Positions 32,432-42,488 are shown, counted from the stretch's first letter. The stretch is DNA of 46,449 nt from CAZIKB01 sp964539665 (GCA_964539665.1 CAZIKB010000047.1:1-46449), one strand, 5' to 3'. The notes: a model not told the origin generated them from the letters alone. Made by a program: numbers and translations.

Positions 32432-34675
32432 TTAATTTAATGGGAGTTCGATTGTAAAAAGAGTGCCTGCACCAATTTTACTTTTGCAGTATATTTGACC
32501 GCCATGTTCGTTAATTACTTGCTGTGTAATGGCTAAACCGAGACCTGTTCCAATATCTTTTGTAGTAAAAAACGGATCAAAAATTTTGTCAATCATTTCT
32601 TCAGAAATTCCCATTCCAGTGTCTTTTATATTTATAAGAGCTTTATGATTGTTTCGATCAGTCCATATTTTCAGTTTTCCGCCCTGGGGCATCGCCTCCA
32701 CTGCATTACGAATGATATTTAACAGGACTCTTCGAACTTGATGACGGTCAAAATTGATCTCCATTTCCCCATTTTTAACTTCAAATTCAAATTCAATATT
32801 ATTCTGACTAAGTTCGTGTTGTACAATTTCCATCATATCTTTTATAGCTTCTTCAATATTCCCTTTTATTGGCCTGGACTCTGGCAATCGTGAAAACTGT
32901 AAATATTCCTCAGTTAAAGCAGTAACTCTCTCGACTTCGGAAATGATGGATTCTAATAAAGCATTAGCTTCACTGGTATTTACTGATTTATAACTCCGTA
33001 ATTCATCTACCAAAAGTTCTGCGTTCAGGCTGATTGAAGAAAGCGGATTTCTAATTTCATGTGCCACTTTAGCCGCCATTTGACCGATAGTCGCCAAACG
33101 CTCTGATTGCAGAATTTTTTTCTGTAATTGCTTTTGCTTTGTCCTGTCATGTACAATGCCGGTGAACATTCTTCGATCGCCTAAAAAAAATTCGCTCACG
33201 GCTAAGTATAATGGGAAAGTACTCCCATCTTTGCGTTGTCCTATAACTTCACGCCCAATACCGATTATCTTTTTCTTCCCTGTTTTTAAATAATTTCTCA
33301 TATAATTATCATGTTTCTGCTGAGATGGGGGCGGGATCAATATAGTTATATTCTGCCCTTTCACCTCGTCTATCGTATAACCAAACAAACGTTCAACAGC
33401 AGAATTGAATGACTGCACAATACCTTTTTCATCAATGGTTATTATGCCATCCACAGCGGTGTCAACAATAGCTCGAATTCGGGATTCGCTTTCTTTTAAG
33501 GCTTCGCGAACTTTTTTGCGCTCGGTGATATCAAGCAAAGTTCCCACTAATTTTACAATTTTACCTTTTTTATCAAGAATTGGTTCGCCAATACTAAGAA
33601 TATGCCGGACCGAACCATCCGGACGGAATATGCTGTATTCTATTTCAAACGGGATTCCATCACTCATTGCGCTATTCAGCGCTTTTGATAAGCGTGGCTG
33701 GTCCTCAGAATATACAGTTGGCATATATTCTTCAAGAGACGGCTCGCCCAGTGAAGGATCACGGCCAACTATATGGAAAGTTTCCTCGGACCAATGAACG
33801 TCTTTCGAAGAAGAAAGCGGAATGTCGAGTTCGTAACTTCCAAGGTGAGCAAGTTCTTGAGCTTTCTTGAGATTTGCTTCACTTCGAATTATGGCATCTT
33901 CCATCTGTTTGCGCTCTGTGACATCCATTCCTGAACTGATTGTGCCTATGATATTGCCACTGTCAGTTAAAACCGAATTGTGCCAGGCGATAATCCGTTC
34001 TTCACCCATTTTGGTCAAAACTGGATTTTCATATTGAAACGGTAATTGGTTTTGCCGGACAGAATCGAACACCTCATTCATTTCAGATCTTAATCGCTCT
34101 GGGATAAATTGTGCAATCCAATTTTTACCGAGTACTGCCTGTTTTGAATAACCTGTTATTTCTTCACACTTTCTGTTGAAAATGATTATTTCTCCAGCAA
34201 AATTGAGTCCTACCACCAGATTGTTGGCATTTTCAATCAGGGACTCAGAAAAATCCTTTTCATGTAGAAGCTGATTCTCTATTTTTTTCTTTTCTGTGAT
34301 ATCAATTTCAAAACCCATATATCCTACTTTTTCGCCTTCATAATAAATAGGCGTAATAGAAAGTAGAACCGGAATTTCACTTCCATCCTTCCGCATGTTG
34401 AAAATTTCGCCTTTCCACTCTCCTTTGGTTTCTATAGACTCCCAAATTTGCTGGTAAAATTCATCTGTGGATTTGCTGGATCGTAGAATCCGGGCATTTT
34501 GACCAGCAGCTTCGTCCCTGGCCCATCCAAAAAAGTGTGTAAACGCATTGTTTGTTTCGACTATATTTCCATATAAATCCGTGATAAGTATGGCATCGGT
34601 AGAATGTTGGAATGCATTGTAAAACAGTTCAGAACGGTGCTTCAAGAGAGTGGTTTTTTCTTTATTAGTTAGCAT
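32432..34675 (-). CDS. Soluble multi-PAS sensor histidine kinase
   Basis: 747 residues, no membrane segment. Four PAS domains occupy about 15-130, 135-255, 265-392 and 395-515, each ending in a DxTE(R/K)K-type linker (DITEKKKI, DVTERKQM, DITERKKV). HisKA follows (SERLATIGQMAAKVAHEIRNPLSS, phosphoacceptor His), then HATPase with LLNIIRNAVEAM, IKDTGMGIS and IGTGLGLAI. The cues may be redox or small molecules; no cofactor-binding residue can be assigned by eye. The cognate regulator is the next gene. Confidence 0.93.
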   Translation of the reverse strand: MLTNKEKTTLLKHRSELFYNAFQHSTDAILITDLYGNIVETNNAFTHFFGWARDEAAGQNARILRSSKSTDEFYQQIWESIETKGEWKGEIFNMRKDGSEIPVLLSITPIYYEGEKVGYMGFEIDITEKKKIENQLLHEKDFSESLIENANNLVVGLNFAGEIIIFNRKCEEITGYSKQAVLGKNWIAQFIPERLRSEMNEVFDSVRQNQLPFQYENPVLTKMGEERIIAWHNSVLTDSGNIIGTISSGMDVTERKQMEDAIIRSEANLKKAQELAHLGSYELDIPLSSSKDVHWSEETFHIVGRDPSLGEPSLEEYMPTVYSEDQPRLSKALNSAMSDGIPFEIEYSIFRPDGSVRHILSIGEPILDKKGKIVKLVGTLLDITERKKVREALKESESRIRAIVDTAVDGIITIDEKGIVQSFNSAVERLFGYTIDEVKGQNITILIPPPSQQKHDNYMRNYLKTGKKKIIGIGREVIGQRKDGSTFPLYLAVSEFFLGDRRMFTGIVHDRTKQKQLQKKILQSERLATIGQMAAKVAHEIRNPLSSISLNAELLVDELRSYKSVNTSEANALLESIISEVERVTALTEEYLQFSRLPESRPIKGNIEEAIKDMMEIVQHELSQNNIEFEFEVKNGEMEINFDRHQVRRVLLNIIRNAVEAMPQGGKLKIWTDRNNHKALINIKDTGMGISEEMIDKIFDPFFTTKDIGTGLGLAITQQVINEHGGQIYCKSKIGAGTLFTIELPLN

Positions 34676-35193
34676 AGAACTTCTGCATAAGATGAAGGAT
34701 ATTATTGACTGTATGAAAAAATCTTTGCCTGTTATTGATAGTATTGTCTAATCTGCTTATGCTGATTTCCCCTTCTCTATTCAAACGGCCTCCCGAAATC
34801 ATACTTAAAATTAAAAATAACCATAGATAAAAATCTCACTTAATTTCGGCCATAATGTACTGAATAAATTTATACAAATCAAGTATATTAACTCGTCTGT
34901 TGAACAGTTTTTTCAATATAGAATTGATAAAAAACCAGAGCCCAAAATCACCTGAGCATTCTCGACATCTCTGATATTAGAATCCTTGACTTTTTACAAA
35001 AGAATTTATGTTTATCACTCTGGGAATGGCTAAATTGTTTAAAACTGCATCAACATTCCTGCCAATTATATGCGGTTTGCTGATTTAGTGAATGCCTGTG
35101 AACTGCCATTTACAAACCTTAGCAATTATTCTTTTGGGAAAAATTTCGATTGAATAATATCGTTGTTTTTCAGTCTATTATTTCTTATCCTTA
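34676..35193. other. Intergenic region between divergent genes
   Basis: 518 bases of AT-rich sequence between the kinase gene (minus) and the beta-CASP gene (plus). It must hold both promoters. I see no gene or clear repeat; a 20-codon frame near 34696 has no support. Confidence 0.5.
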
Positions 35194-35220
35194 ATGAGTA
35201 AAAATAACTCAAGAGGCATG

Positions 35221-36615
35221 ATGGCCAAATTAACTTTTTGGGGTGCAACTGAAACTGTCACGGGTTCAAAATTTCTTTTAGAATATCAGGATCAGAAATT
35301 CCTGATTGACTGCGGCCTGTTTCAAGGCAAAAAACAAAATCGCTTAAAAAACTGGCAGCCGTTTCCCAGCCCGCCAAAAGAAATTAATCGAGTTCTTCTT
35401 ACCCACGCCCATATAGACCATTCGGGTTACTTACCCAGACTTTACCGGGATGGATTTATAGGACAAATACATTGTACACATTCCACACGTGATTTGTGTG
35501 AGATTTTGTTAAAAGATAGTGCGCATATTCAGATGGAAGACGCTCGTTGGGCTAATAAAAAAGGCTTCTCAAAGCATAAACCAGCTTTGCCTCTTTACCG
35601 GGTAAAAGATGCCGAACGGGTGTTAACACATTTTGAACCGCTGCAATACGGGGAAGATTTTTACCCGAGCGATGACCTGAGAATCAAATTCAAAGACGCC
35701 GGACACATATTGGGTTCTGCATTCACAGAAATAAAAACCCGGCACGGCAGTCAATCCAGAAAAATTCTTTTTAGCGGCGATTTAGGCAGACCTGGCAGGC
35801 CAATTTTGCGCGATCCGGTGCAGGTATTTAATGTCGATTATTTAATTCTGGAATCGACGTACGGCAATCGACTGCACCGGGAACATTCCCCAAAAGAGGA
35901 GCTAGCCAGAGTGATAAATGCAAGCGTGGAAAGAGGCGGCGTTCTGGTTATTCCAGCTTTTGCCGTCGGCCGTACGCAAACGCTTTTATTTGATATTCGG
36001 GAGTTAGAGGAACAGGGCAAAATTCCTTCAATACCAATTTATGTTGATTCGCCGATGGCGGTGGATACCACCGAAATTTTTGAAAAACGAAGAGGGGATT
36101 ACGATTTAGAATCAAAAGTTTTAGAGCTAAATGGCAAACGCATTCTCCAACCCAAACAAATCCATATTATCAAAAAACGCCAGGACTCGAAAGCAATCGA
36201 TAGAATAAATAGTCACGCTATTATTATCTCCGCCAGCGGGATGATGACCGGGGGCCGAATCTTACATCACCTAATCAAGCGGCTGCCGCAGCGTCAGACT
36301 ACATTATTAATAATTGGCTATCAGGCCGAGGGTACGCGCGGCAGAGCCATAATGGAAGGCGCTAAAACAGTAAAGATGTATGGCGAACTCATACCCGTTC
36401 GCGCTCACGTGGCTAACATTTCCGGCTATTCCGGTCATGCGGATTACAACGAGATTCTCGCCTGGTTGATGGGATTTAACCGGCCGCCAGTAAAAACGTT
36501 TCTGGTGCATGGGGAAAGGGTTGCTTCAAAATCCCTGGCAGACAAAATTCGAAATAAGCTGGGATGGGAGGTTGTGATTCCCAGGTATGGAGTGAGTCAT
36601 GAATTGGAGTTATGA
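35221..36615 (+). CDS. Metallo-beta-lactamase/beta-CASP RNA-processing nuclease-like protein
   Basis: Start at the ATG 35221 after AAGAGG; an in-frame ATG at 35194 lacks a ribosome site and 35218 is also possible. About 464 residues. The MBL core has motif 2 HAHIDHSG and later motifs LFSGDLGR and DAGHILGS. The beta-CASP domain and C-terminal metal His (GYQAEGTRGRA, ISGYSGHADYNE, FLVHGE) complete the YsnC/CPSF-like bacterial set. Likely an RNA endo/exonuclease of the RNA-specificity-domain type. It stands alone on the plus strand. Confidence 0.9.
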   Translation: MAKLTFWGATETVTGSKFLLEYQDQKFLIDCGLFQGKKQNRLKNWQPFPSPPKEINRVLLTHAHIDHSGYLPRLYRDGFIGQIHCTHSTRDLCEILLKDSAHIQMEDARWANKKGFSKHKPALPLYRVKDAERVLTHFEPLQYGEDFYPSDDLRIKFKDAGHILGSAFTEIKTRHGSQSRKILFSGDLGRPGRPILRDPVQVFNVDYLILESTYGNRLHREHSPKEELARVINASVERGGVLVIPAFAVGRTQTLLFDIRELEEQGKIPSIPIYVDSPMAVDTTEIFEKRRGDYDLESKVLELNGKRILQPKQIHIIKKRQDSKAIDRINSHAIIISASGMMTGGRILHHLIKRLPQRQTTLLIIGYQAEGTRGRAIMEGAKTVKMYGELIPVRAHVANISGYSGHADYNEILAWLMGFNRPPVKTFLVHGERVASKSLADKIRNKLGWEVVIPRYGVSHELEL

Positions 36616-36662
36616 AACAGTTATTACGGTAAAGTGATTGTTTTTGATGACACTAAGGGCCT

Positions 36663-37319
36663 TTAATTTTCATCAAAAATTGCTTTGTAGACTTCCCCCA
36701 TTGTGAACCTTAATCCCTGCCGGTAAGCATCATCCCAACGCTTTGTTTTATCAACCCACCCCTGCGTGGTTGTCCCTGGAGGAATATCGTCCCAGACAGG
36801 TTTGCCGGGAAAGTTAATGACAATATCGCCGTTCACATATTTCTTATTTGGCTCATCCCAGGTAGCCTGCCTGAGCTGCATGGCATTGCGGAATCCAAGC
36901 CGCATCAAAGTCATCAGCCGGTTTCTACCTCCACCTGCGGCTAAACAATTTGCAGCCGGCAGGAAATGGATCCGCACAGGACCCTCTTTGACGAACTCCG
37001 ATAGATATTTCCCTTCTATTAACTTATTTTTCGTAATCCATTCGAGCTTTCCACCAGGTCGTTCGAAATCCTTGCGCAGGGATCGCATATCGGCAATTTC
37101 GCTGCCATGTTGGTCAAGATGCTGCCCGTACGGCACCAATCGAACTTTTTGCCCATCTGTGGTGAAAGTAAATTCCTTCGCGCCGGGCAGGCCGCTCTTT
37201 AACGCCAGAGCATTTAATAAGTTATATTGTGGGTATCTTATATTGCAATAAGATCCGTAGATAACTCTGAAAAGAAAGCCAAGCTTGATATTCTCTTTTA
37301 ATGAATTGAGCAGTTTCAT
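36663..37319 (-). CDS. Unrecognised protein paired with an adenylate kinase paralogue
   Basis: 218 residues, soluble, start ATG. I do not recognise the family. Notable parts are a hydrophobic N-terminal stretch (LGFLFRVIYGSYCNIRYPQYNLL), AANCLAAGGGRNRLMTLMRLGF, and a C-terminus rich in Trp and Arg (TTTQGWVDKTKRWDDAYRQGLR). It begins one base past the stop of the adenylate kinase-like gene, so the two are almost certainly co-expressed. Confidence 0.75.
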   Translation of the reverse strand: MKLLNSLKENIKLGFLFRVIYGSYCNIRYPQYNLLNALALKSGLPGAKEFTFTTDGQKVRLVPYGQHLDQHGSEIADMRSLRKDFERPGGKLEWITKNKLIEGKYLSEFVKEGPVRIHFLPAANCLAAGGGRNRLMTLMRLGFRNAMQLRQATWDEPNKKYVNGDIVINFPGKPVWDDIPPGTTTQGWVDKTKRWDDAYRQGLRFTMGEVYKAIFDEN

Positions 37320-37320
37320 T

Positions 37321-38121
37321 TCAAAGCAGCCTTTCCCCCAGGATATCGTAAAGCCGAATTCTCATGCCCTCATAATTAAGCATTCGGACTTTTTCACCGC
37401 TTTCGGTTTTCACCCAATATGTTTCACCCTTTAACATTTTTAGATATTTGTCTTCAACTATTTCATCATTATCCACAGTAATGGGGAGTAACTGCACGAT
37501 TCCTTTAGCCTCTAAATCAGGTAGAAAAGTGCGAATTTCTTGTTCATAAATATCGAGACGGGTCTTGATTCTGTCAAGACTGTCACTCATCCGCCTGATT
37601 ACTTCATTGCCACATTTGTCACAGACGCCTTCAACTTTGGGTGGATTGAAATCACTATAAGTGGTTAAACAATTCACACAGGAGCGTCGGTTAAAACTCA
37701 TGATGCCATCAATCAGGAAAGCTCGCGGCACCTCCAGCAGGAATACGATATCAAGTTCTATTTCTGAAAGCAGTAAATCGGACTGTGCCTTTGTTCTCGG
37801 AAATCCCTCCAAAATAAATCCGCGCTGCCGACATTCAGGCTGGTTCAAATATTCCAACACAATTGGAAACACTATATCGTCAGGGAGAAGCGTACCTGTT
37901 TTCGTGGTCTCGGTAACCTGTTGGGATAAAGCTGAATTTGGATCGTTTCGTACTTTTTCCCGAAGTATAGCTCCTAATCCGACATGAACCAGGCCTAAGG
38001 CCTTAAAATCTTTGGCCCTGTTTCCTTTACCACTGCCTGTTGGTCCTAGTAGCACTATTTTTTTGCCTCTTATTGCAGCTTTTAATTTTTCTAAGGGGGT
38101 GGGATGAATTATCATACTCAT
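37321..38121 (-). CDS. Adenylate kinase-like protein with C-terminal extension
   Basis: 266 residues against about 215 for normal Adk. Walker A is GPTGSGKG (26-33). The NMP-binding motif is FILEGFPRTKAQ, where most Adk have FILDGFPRT, so the usual Asp is Glu. The LID domain keeps four Cys for zinc (C148, C151, C167, C170). The last 50 residues (TYWVKTESGEKVRMLNYEGMRIRLYDILGE) are extra. Nucleoside monophosphate phosphorylation is the family reaction, but the substitution and extension suggest a specialised paralogue. Its downstream partner is unknown. Confidence 0.85.
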   Translation of the reverse strand: MSMIIHPTPLEKLKAAIRGKKIVLLGPTGSGKGNRAKDFKALGLVHVGLGAILREKVRNDPNSALSQQVTETTKTGTLLPDDIVFPIVLEYLNQPECRQRGFILEGFPRTKAQSDLLLSEIELDIVFLLEVPRAFLIDGIMSFNRRSCVNCLTTYSDFNPPKVEGVCDKCGNEVIRRMSDSLDRIKTRLDIYEQEIRTFLPDLEAKGIVQLLPITVDNDEIVEDKYLKMLKGETYWVKTESGEKVRMLNYEGMRIRLYDILGERLL

Positions 38122-38161
38122 AATATTTTTTATACTTAATCGGTATTTGCTTTTACTGCTT

Positions 38162-38199
38162 AAAAAAAGAAGCTAACCTTTTGGAAAAAGGTCAGCTTC
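38162..38199 (-). terminator. Rho-independent terminator of the HD gene
   Basis: Stem GAAGCT-A-ACCTTTT with AAAAGGT-C-AGCTTC (38169-38199), followed on the minus strand by seven T (complement of 38162-38168). It lies 10 bases past the stop of the 38209-38847 gene. Confidence 0.85.
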
Positions 38200-38208
38200 A
38201 TCCTGTAC

Positions 38209-38847
38209 TCATACTGACATCTCTTTATTAAGCGCTGTTACAAACATCTTCAGCGTTTCAAACCGCTCTTTTGCCATCTCTCCGCCCAGCTGGGTTTTCA
38301 TATTATTTTTGATATGTTCAGCCGTTTTAAGCCAGTCATTAAACTCTGTTACAGCATCCCGGCTATTTTTTCCTCTAAACGGCAAGCGCATCGTTTTGTG
38401 GAGAATGATACTGGCGCCCAGCTTGGACAATTTATCTGCATCCCACAAAATACATGCTTCCAAAGTTTCAGGCTTGGAAACATCCCAACCCACATGTGAT
38501 TTAATGGCATATTTTACGTCGGCAATTTTTTCATGTGGGAAATTAGTGTTTGCCAGGATTTCACCGGCCATGTGGGCGCCAACTTCGCCGTGGTCTATTT
38601 TTACCGCACTACGGCCAATATCGTGAAGTAAAAGAGCAGCTTGCAGGACTTCCAAATCTGCATGCAGGATTGGCCCCATCTTCATTCCAATAGAGAAAAC
38701 CAGCTCGTTGTGTTCCGCCCGATAATTGAATTTTAGATTATCCTGGCGAATATTTTGAATTACCTCGTCCTGAATTTTTTCCCAGGCTTGTTCAGCTTTT
38801 TGTTTAATCTGCGTTTGCCAATCCAAGGTACTATTTTGAATAAACAT
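38209..38847 (-). CDS. HD-domain phosphohydrolase
   Basis: About 212 residues from the ATG 38845-38847. The longer frame to 38946 would be translated from a REP-like repeat (FFVTEFILSKVEGLLR) and is rejected. HD motif residues: EHNELVF... then LLLHDIGR, HGEVGAHMAGEIL and SHVGWD. The fold is a metal phosphohydrolase of small phosphorylated substrates. It is followed by a clear terminator and preceded by the repeat element at 38876-39007. Confidence 0.87.
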   Translation of the reverse strand: MFIQNSTLDWQTQIKQKAEQAWEKIQDEVIQNIRQDNLKFNYRAEHNELVFSIGMKMGPILHADLEVLQAALLLHDIGRSAVKIDHGEVGAHMAGEILANTNFPHEKIADVKYAIKSHVGWDVSKPETLEACILWDADKLSKLGASIILHKTMRLPFRGKNSRDAVTEFNDWLKTAEHIKNNMKTQLGGEMAKERFETLKMFVTALNKEMSV

Positions 38848-38875
38848 TTTGCCTGAATGAAAACTCACTTTTTTC

Positions 38876-39007
38876 GTCATTCTGAGGAGCCCTTCGACCT
38901 TGCTCAGGATAAACTCCGTAACGAAGAATCTGTAACCGCATAACAATTGTAATTACAGTTTATTTGTGGTATTAGATTCTTCACTCCCTTCGGTCGTTAA
39001 GAATGAC
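38876..39007. repeat. REP-like inverted-repeat element
   Basis: GTCATTCT at 38876 and AGAATGAC ending at 39007 are inverted, with nested AAGAATCT (38924-38931) and AGATTCTT (38974-38981). This GTCATTCTGAGGAGCCCTTCG... type recurs widely in genomes of this kind. It supplies the false N-terminus of the HD gene. Confidence 0.65.
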
Positions 39008-39088
39008 AATTTAAGTGTGTTTGTTCAGGCACAACTTAGTTTTTGTAATTTCCAACTACTCACTCTTTCTAATCATTTACGGCGGATA

Positions 39089-39802
39089 CTACAACTTCTT
39101 TAAAATAGCAACAAGATTATCATAATTGCTAATGGTAATATCCGCGGTGTTATTATCTTGATACTTATCATTTATGCCGGTAAATAATATAGCGTGCATA
39201 TTTGCTTCTTTAGCACCAACGATATCCGAGTATTCTGAATCGCCAATATGAACCGCATCCTCGGTCTTACAGCCTAATTTATCCAGGGTGTATTCAAATA
39301 TCTGTTTGTGCGGTTTAGCAATACCAGCCTCATCAGAAAAAGTCAGGTGTGTGAAATGTTTGGGGAAATCGTATTCTTCGAGAAGCTGTCTGACGGTAGC
39401 ACCTGAGTGCCAGCCGGTGTTACAAATGACCGCCAGTTTATATTCTTTGGTCAGGACTTCAAGCGCTTCTTTTATACCAGACACAATGGGCGGGCGATAT
39501 TCTAAGGCAATTCGGTCACAGTATTCTGCTGTTTGGTCTTTCTCAGATTCTGAAAGCTGAACATTTGCAAGCTGCACGAGAGTATTTACCCGCATTTTGC
39601 TGTTTGGGGTTTTTCGGTGCTCAATAATATAATTCTGAAAAATTTTACCTTCTTTGGAGAAAAGCTCATCAATTTCAGCTTCAGTGGTTGGAAATCCCTT
39701 CGCACTGAAGATTTGACGAAAATGCTCTTTTCGCTTTTGAGTTCGGCTTACATCATCATCTAACAGAGTATCCCAGCAGTCAAAGGTTATGGCTTTAAGC
39801 AT
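39089..39802 (-). CDS. HAD-superfamily hydrolase, subfamily IA
   Basis: 237 residues from ATG after AAGGAG. Motif I is ITFDCWDTLLDDD: the nucleophile Asp8 is present, but the residue two on, normally Asp, is Trp10. Motif II is VICNTGWH and motif III with IV is HIGDSEYSDIVGAKEANM. Many HAD-IA enzymes tolerate such changes, but catalysis by acid/base at that position would differ. Substrate unknown. It is 18 bases downstream of the kinase gene and could be part of its operon. Confidence 0.85.
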   Translation of the reverse strand: MLKAITFDCWDTLLDDDVSRTQKRKEHFRQIFSAKGFPTTEAEIDELFSKEGKIFQNYIIEHRKTPNSKMRVNTLVQLANVQLSESEKDQTAEYCDRIALEYRPPIVSGIKEALEVLTKEYKLAVICNTGWHSGATVRQLLEEYDFPKHFTHLTFSDEAGIAKPHKQIFEYTLDKLGCKTEDAVHIGDSEYSDIVGAKEANMHAILFTGINDKYQDNNTADITISNYDNLVAILKKL

Positions 39803-39820
39803 TTGAAAACTCCTTTATTA

Positions 39821-42421
39821 TCACTTACTGGACAATCCTTCTTCACCAATTAATTTCTGAAACCGCGGATGCTCGCGCAAGGGTTCCCACTCTGGTTCGA
39901 TTTTGAGAAGTGGTATTGTAACGAATGATGGAATCGAAAGCAAATATTCAAGCTGGTCAATTGCAGCATCAAATTCTCCAACCAGAACATAAATAGCGGC
40001 CAGTGCTGCAACAAAACCAGGACCATAATTTGCATCTTTGCTGACGGGCCTCAGTTCTACAGCCTTCTTCCCTGCCGCAATCGCCTTTTCTTTATCACCA
40101 AGACAAGCATAGATATAGCCCAGGTCTCTGTGCCATTCTGGTTTAGGTGGGTACGAGGCAATTCTTGCTTCAAGAATCTTCCTGGCAGAATCTGCATACA
40201 GCTTATATTCAGTATCCCGGTCAAAGAGAAGATATAGGTCTTTGGCCCTGGTGAGGTAAAATTCCAAAGAATCGTACGAAGCAAAGTTTAGACATTCCAG
40301 GGCCTGCTCATATTTGCCTTCCAGAATATAAATATAGTGCCAGGTGCGAATAAATATTTGCCGGCCATATTTTTGCGAAGCCGCTTCAATTGTCTGTCTG
40401 GCTGTTGCGGTATTCCCTTCCCAAGAAATATACATATTGGCTAAAGCCCGATGGCCACATGCAAGGTCGGGCCAGACTGAAATAAGGCGTTTATAAGTTT
40501 CTTCTGATTCCTGAAATTTACGGAGCTGACGATACATACGCCCTAAATTATCTGGAATTTGAAATGCCCCCGGATTTAATTCTCCTGCTTTGTTGAGATA
40601 TTTGATTGCTTCCTGGTAATATCCCTGATACCATTTAACTAATCCGATTGAATAACGGGGCCACCAATCTCCCGGAGCCAATTTCTGGGCGATGTTTATG
40701 GCTCTGAGCGCATTGTCATGATCATAATGAATAAAAAATGAATACAAGCCCTTGGCGAGGTAAGCCATGGACAAATCCGGATTGAGGCCGAGAGCTTTTA
40801 CATAGGCATTCTTTGCTTTTTCAGCTCTTTCCCGACGAGGGTCAAGGTTGTACGCATATAAAAGAGTATGATTGAAGCTAAGCCAGGCATGGGCCAGGGC
40901 AAAGTTTGAATCAAGTGCAACGGCTTTGTTCCAATACTCTTCGGCTGGAAACCATCGCTCTCTCCTGGAAATGGCATTGTGCCAGATTTCTTTGCCCCGC
41001 AAGAAATAATTGTAGGCTTCAAGATTCTTCGTGGGTTTTTCTCGCAGCTTTTGACTTTTATTTGCCGTCAGTGTAATTCTGAGTGATTGAGATACCTGTT
41101 CAGCGATATTCGCCTGCATGGCAAATATATCATCCAGTCTGCCGTCATAAGCATCCGCCCAAACATTTCGGTTCTCTGCAACAGAGATCAGTTTAGGAGT
41201 GATCCGTACCTGGCTTGTTCCTTCACTGGTGCGTTGCCAACGAATAGCGCCCTTGAGCAGATATTTCACTCCCAATGCATCGCCAAGCTCAGCAATGGAT
41301 TTTTCGTTATTGCGATATTTAAAAGAGCTTTCTCTCGCGATGACGCCAAGTTGCGGTATGGTTGTAAGTTTTGTCAATATTTCATCACTGATACCATCGG
41401 CAAAATAGGCGTCCTCCGGTTCGCCCAGGTTTTCAAACGGCAGGACGGCGAGCATGATTCTTTCATTCGTACCATCTTTAGTACCAGGAGAAAAAATACC
41501 CGAGAAATACAAAATCAGCATCACAGCAAAAACAGTCAGTGCAGCGCCAATAAACCAGGCCCTTTTTGAAGCACGCGCGGTTACCGTGGAAGTTTGCACC
41601 ATACCCGTTGATTTATGGCACTGGCGCAAATCGACGAGCAATTCATCGGCATGCTGGTAGCGATCCGACGGTTGCTTTTGCAGACATTTGTTTACAATGC
41701 GTTCCAATTCCATCGGCACGCCGGTTCGTACACCAGTCATCGGCTCTGGCTCTTCGTGCATGATCGAATACATCACCGCTTGCTCGTATTCACCTTGAAA
41801 CGGCTGTTTGCCGGTAACCATCTCGTACAAAACCACACCGAGTGCCCAGAGGTCTGTATGGTGCTCCACTTCCACACCCTGGGCCTGTTCAGGCGACATG
41901 TAAGCTGGCGTGCCCAGAGTAATACCACTCTTGGTGAGCCTGGTTCGAACCGCAAGCTTGGCAAGTCCAAAGTCAACAATCTTCACCTGGGCATCTTCTG
42001 CAATAAGAATATTCGCCGGTTTGATGTCACGATGAATGATTTCTTTGGAGTGTGCTTTTGAAAGGCCCTTTGCAATCTGAGACGCAACATCAATAACCAA
42101 ATCCAGCGGCAGGGGGCCATTCTCGATTTTGTCCTTAAGCGACTCACCTTCATAACAGGCCATGGCGATAAACATCTGCCCGTCTTCAGTCTGGTCTACT
42201 TCGTAAATGGTACCGATGTTCGGATGGTCCAGCACCGATGCAGCCTGCGCTTCATGCATAAACCGCTTCCTGGATTTTTCATCACGCGTCAAATCCTGGG
42301 GCAGAAATTTTAAAGCAACGATACGCTTGAGTTTGGTGTCCTCGGCTTTGTAGACCACGCCCATGCCGCCTTCACCCAATTTCTCTAATATTTTGTAATG
42401 TGAGATTGTTTTGCTTGTCAT
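39821..42421 (-). CDS. Ser/Thr protein kinase with TolB-like and TPR domains
   Basis: 866 residues. Kinase domain about 9-270: LGEGGMGVVYKAE, VALKFL (Lys), HRDIKPANIL, DFGLAK, GTPAYMSPEQ. A membrane helix at about 290-312 (AWFIGAALTVFAVMLILYFSG). Outside it is a TolB/CsgG-like domain (AVLPFENLG, YFADGISDEILTKL, YLLKGAIRW) at about 323-445. TPR repeats run from 460 to the end (AYLAKGLYSFFI, IPDNLGRMYRQLRKFQES, HRDLGYIYACLGDKEKAI). This eukaryotic-like receptor kinase layout is common in KSB1, Acidobacteria and relatives. Likely senses through the TolB/TPR part. Confidence 0.93.
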   Translation of the reverse strand: MTSKTISHYKILEKLGEGGMGVVYKAEDTKLKRIVALKFLPQDLTRDEKSRKRFMHEAQAASVLDHPNIGTIYEVDQTEDGQMFIAMACYEGESLKDKIENGPLPLDLVIDVASQIAKGLSKAHSKEIIHRDIKPANILIAEDAQVKIVDFGLAKLAVRTRLTKSGITLGTPAYMSPEQAQGVEVEHHTDLWALGVVLYEMVTGKQPFQGEYEQAVMYSIMHEEPEPMTGVRTGVPMELERIVNKCLQKQPSDRYQHADELLVDLRQCHKSTGMVQTSTVTARASKRAWFIGAALTVFAVMLILYFSGIFSPGTKDGTNERIMLAVLPFENLGEPEDAYFADGISDEILTKLTTIPQLGVIARESSFKYRNNEKSIAELGDALGVKYLLKGAIRWQRTSEGTSQVRITPKLISVAENRNVWADAYDGRLDDIFAMQANIAEQVSQSLRITLTANKSQKLREKPTKNLEAYNYFLRGKEIWHNAISRRERWFPAEEYWNKAVALDSNFALAHAWLSFNHTLLYAYNLDPRRERAEKAKNAYVKALGLNPDLSMAYLAKGLYSFFIHYDHDNALRAINIAQKLAPGDWWPRYSIGLVKWYQGYYQEAIKYLNKAGELNPGAFQIPDNLGRMYRQLRKFQESEETYKRLISVWPDLACGHRALANMYISWEGNTATARQTIEAASQKYGRQIFIRTWHYIYILEGKYEQALECLNFASYDSLEFYLTRAKDLYLLFDRDTEYKLYADSARKILEARIASYPPKPEWHRDLGYIYACLGDKEKAIAAGKKAVELRPVSKDANYGPGFVAALAAIYVLVGEFDAAIDQLEYLLSIPSFVTIPLLKIEPEWEPLREHPRFQKLIGEEGLSSK

Positions 42422-42488
42422 CTTAATCCCTGCTTGATTTTGACATCATTTTTTTGTAAATTCAATGCGTAAATTAAGGAGTAACAAA

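Noticed and set aside
38848..38946. N-terminal extension of the HD-domain gene
   Set aside because: These codons are translated from the REP-like repeat (38876-39007); the ATG at 38847 has normal context and a plausible ribosome site.
41615..42061. Plus-strand 148-codon frame
   Set aside because: Antisense shadow of the protein kinase domain, whose motifs are clear on the minus strand.
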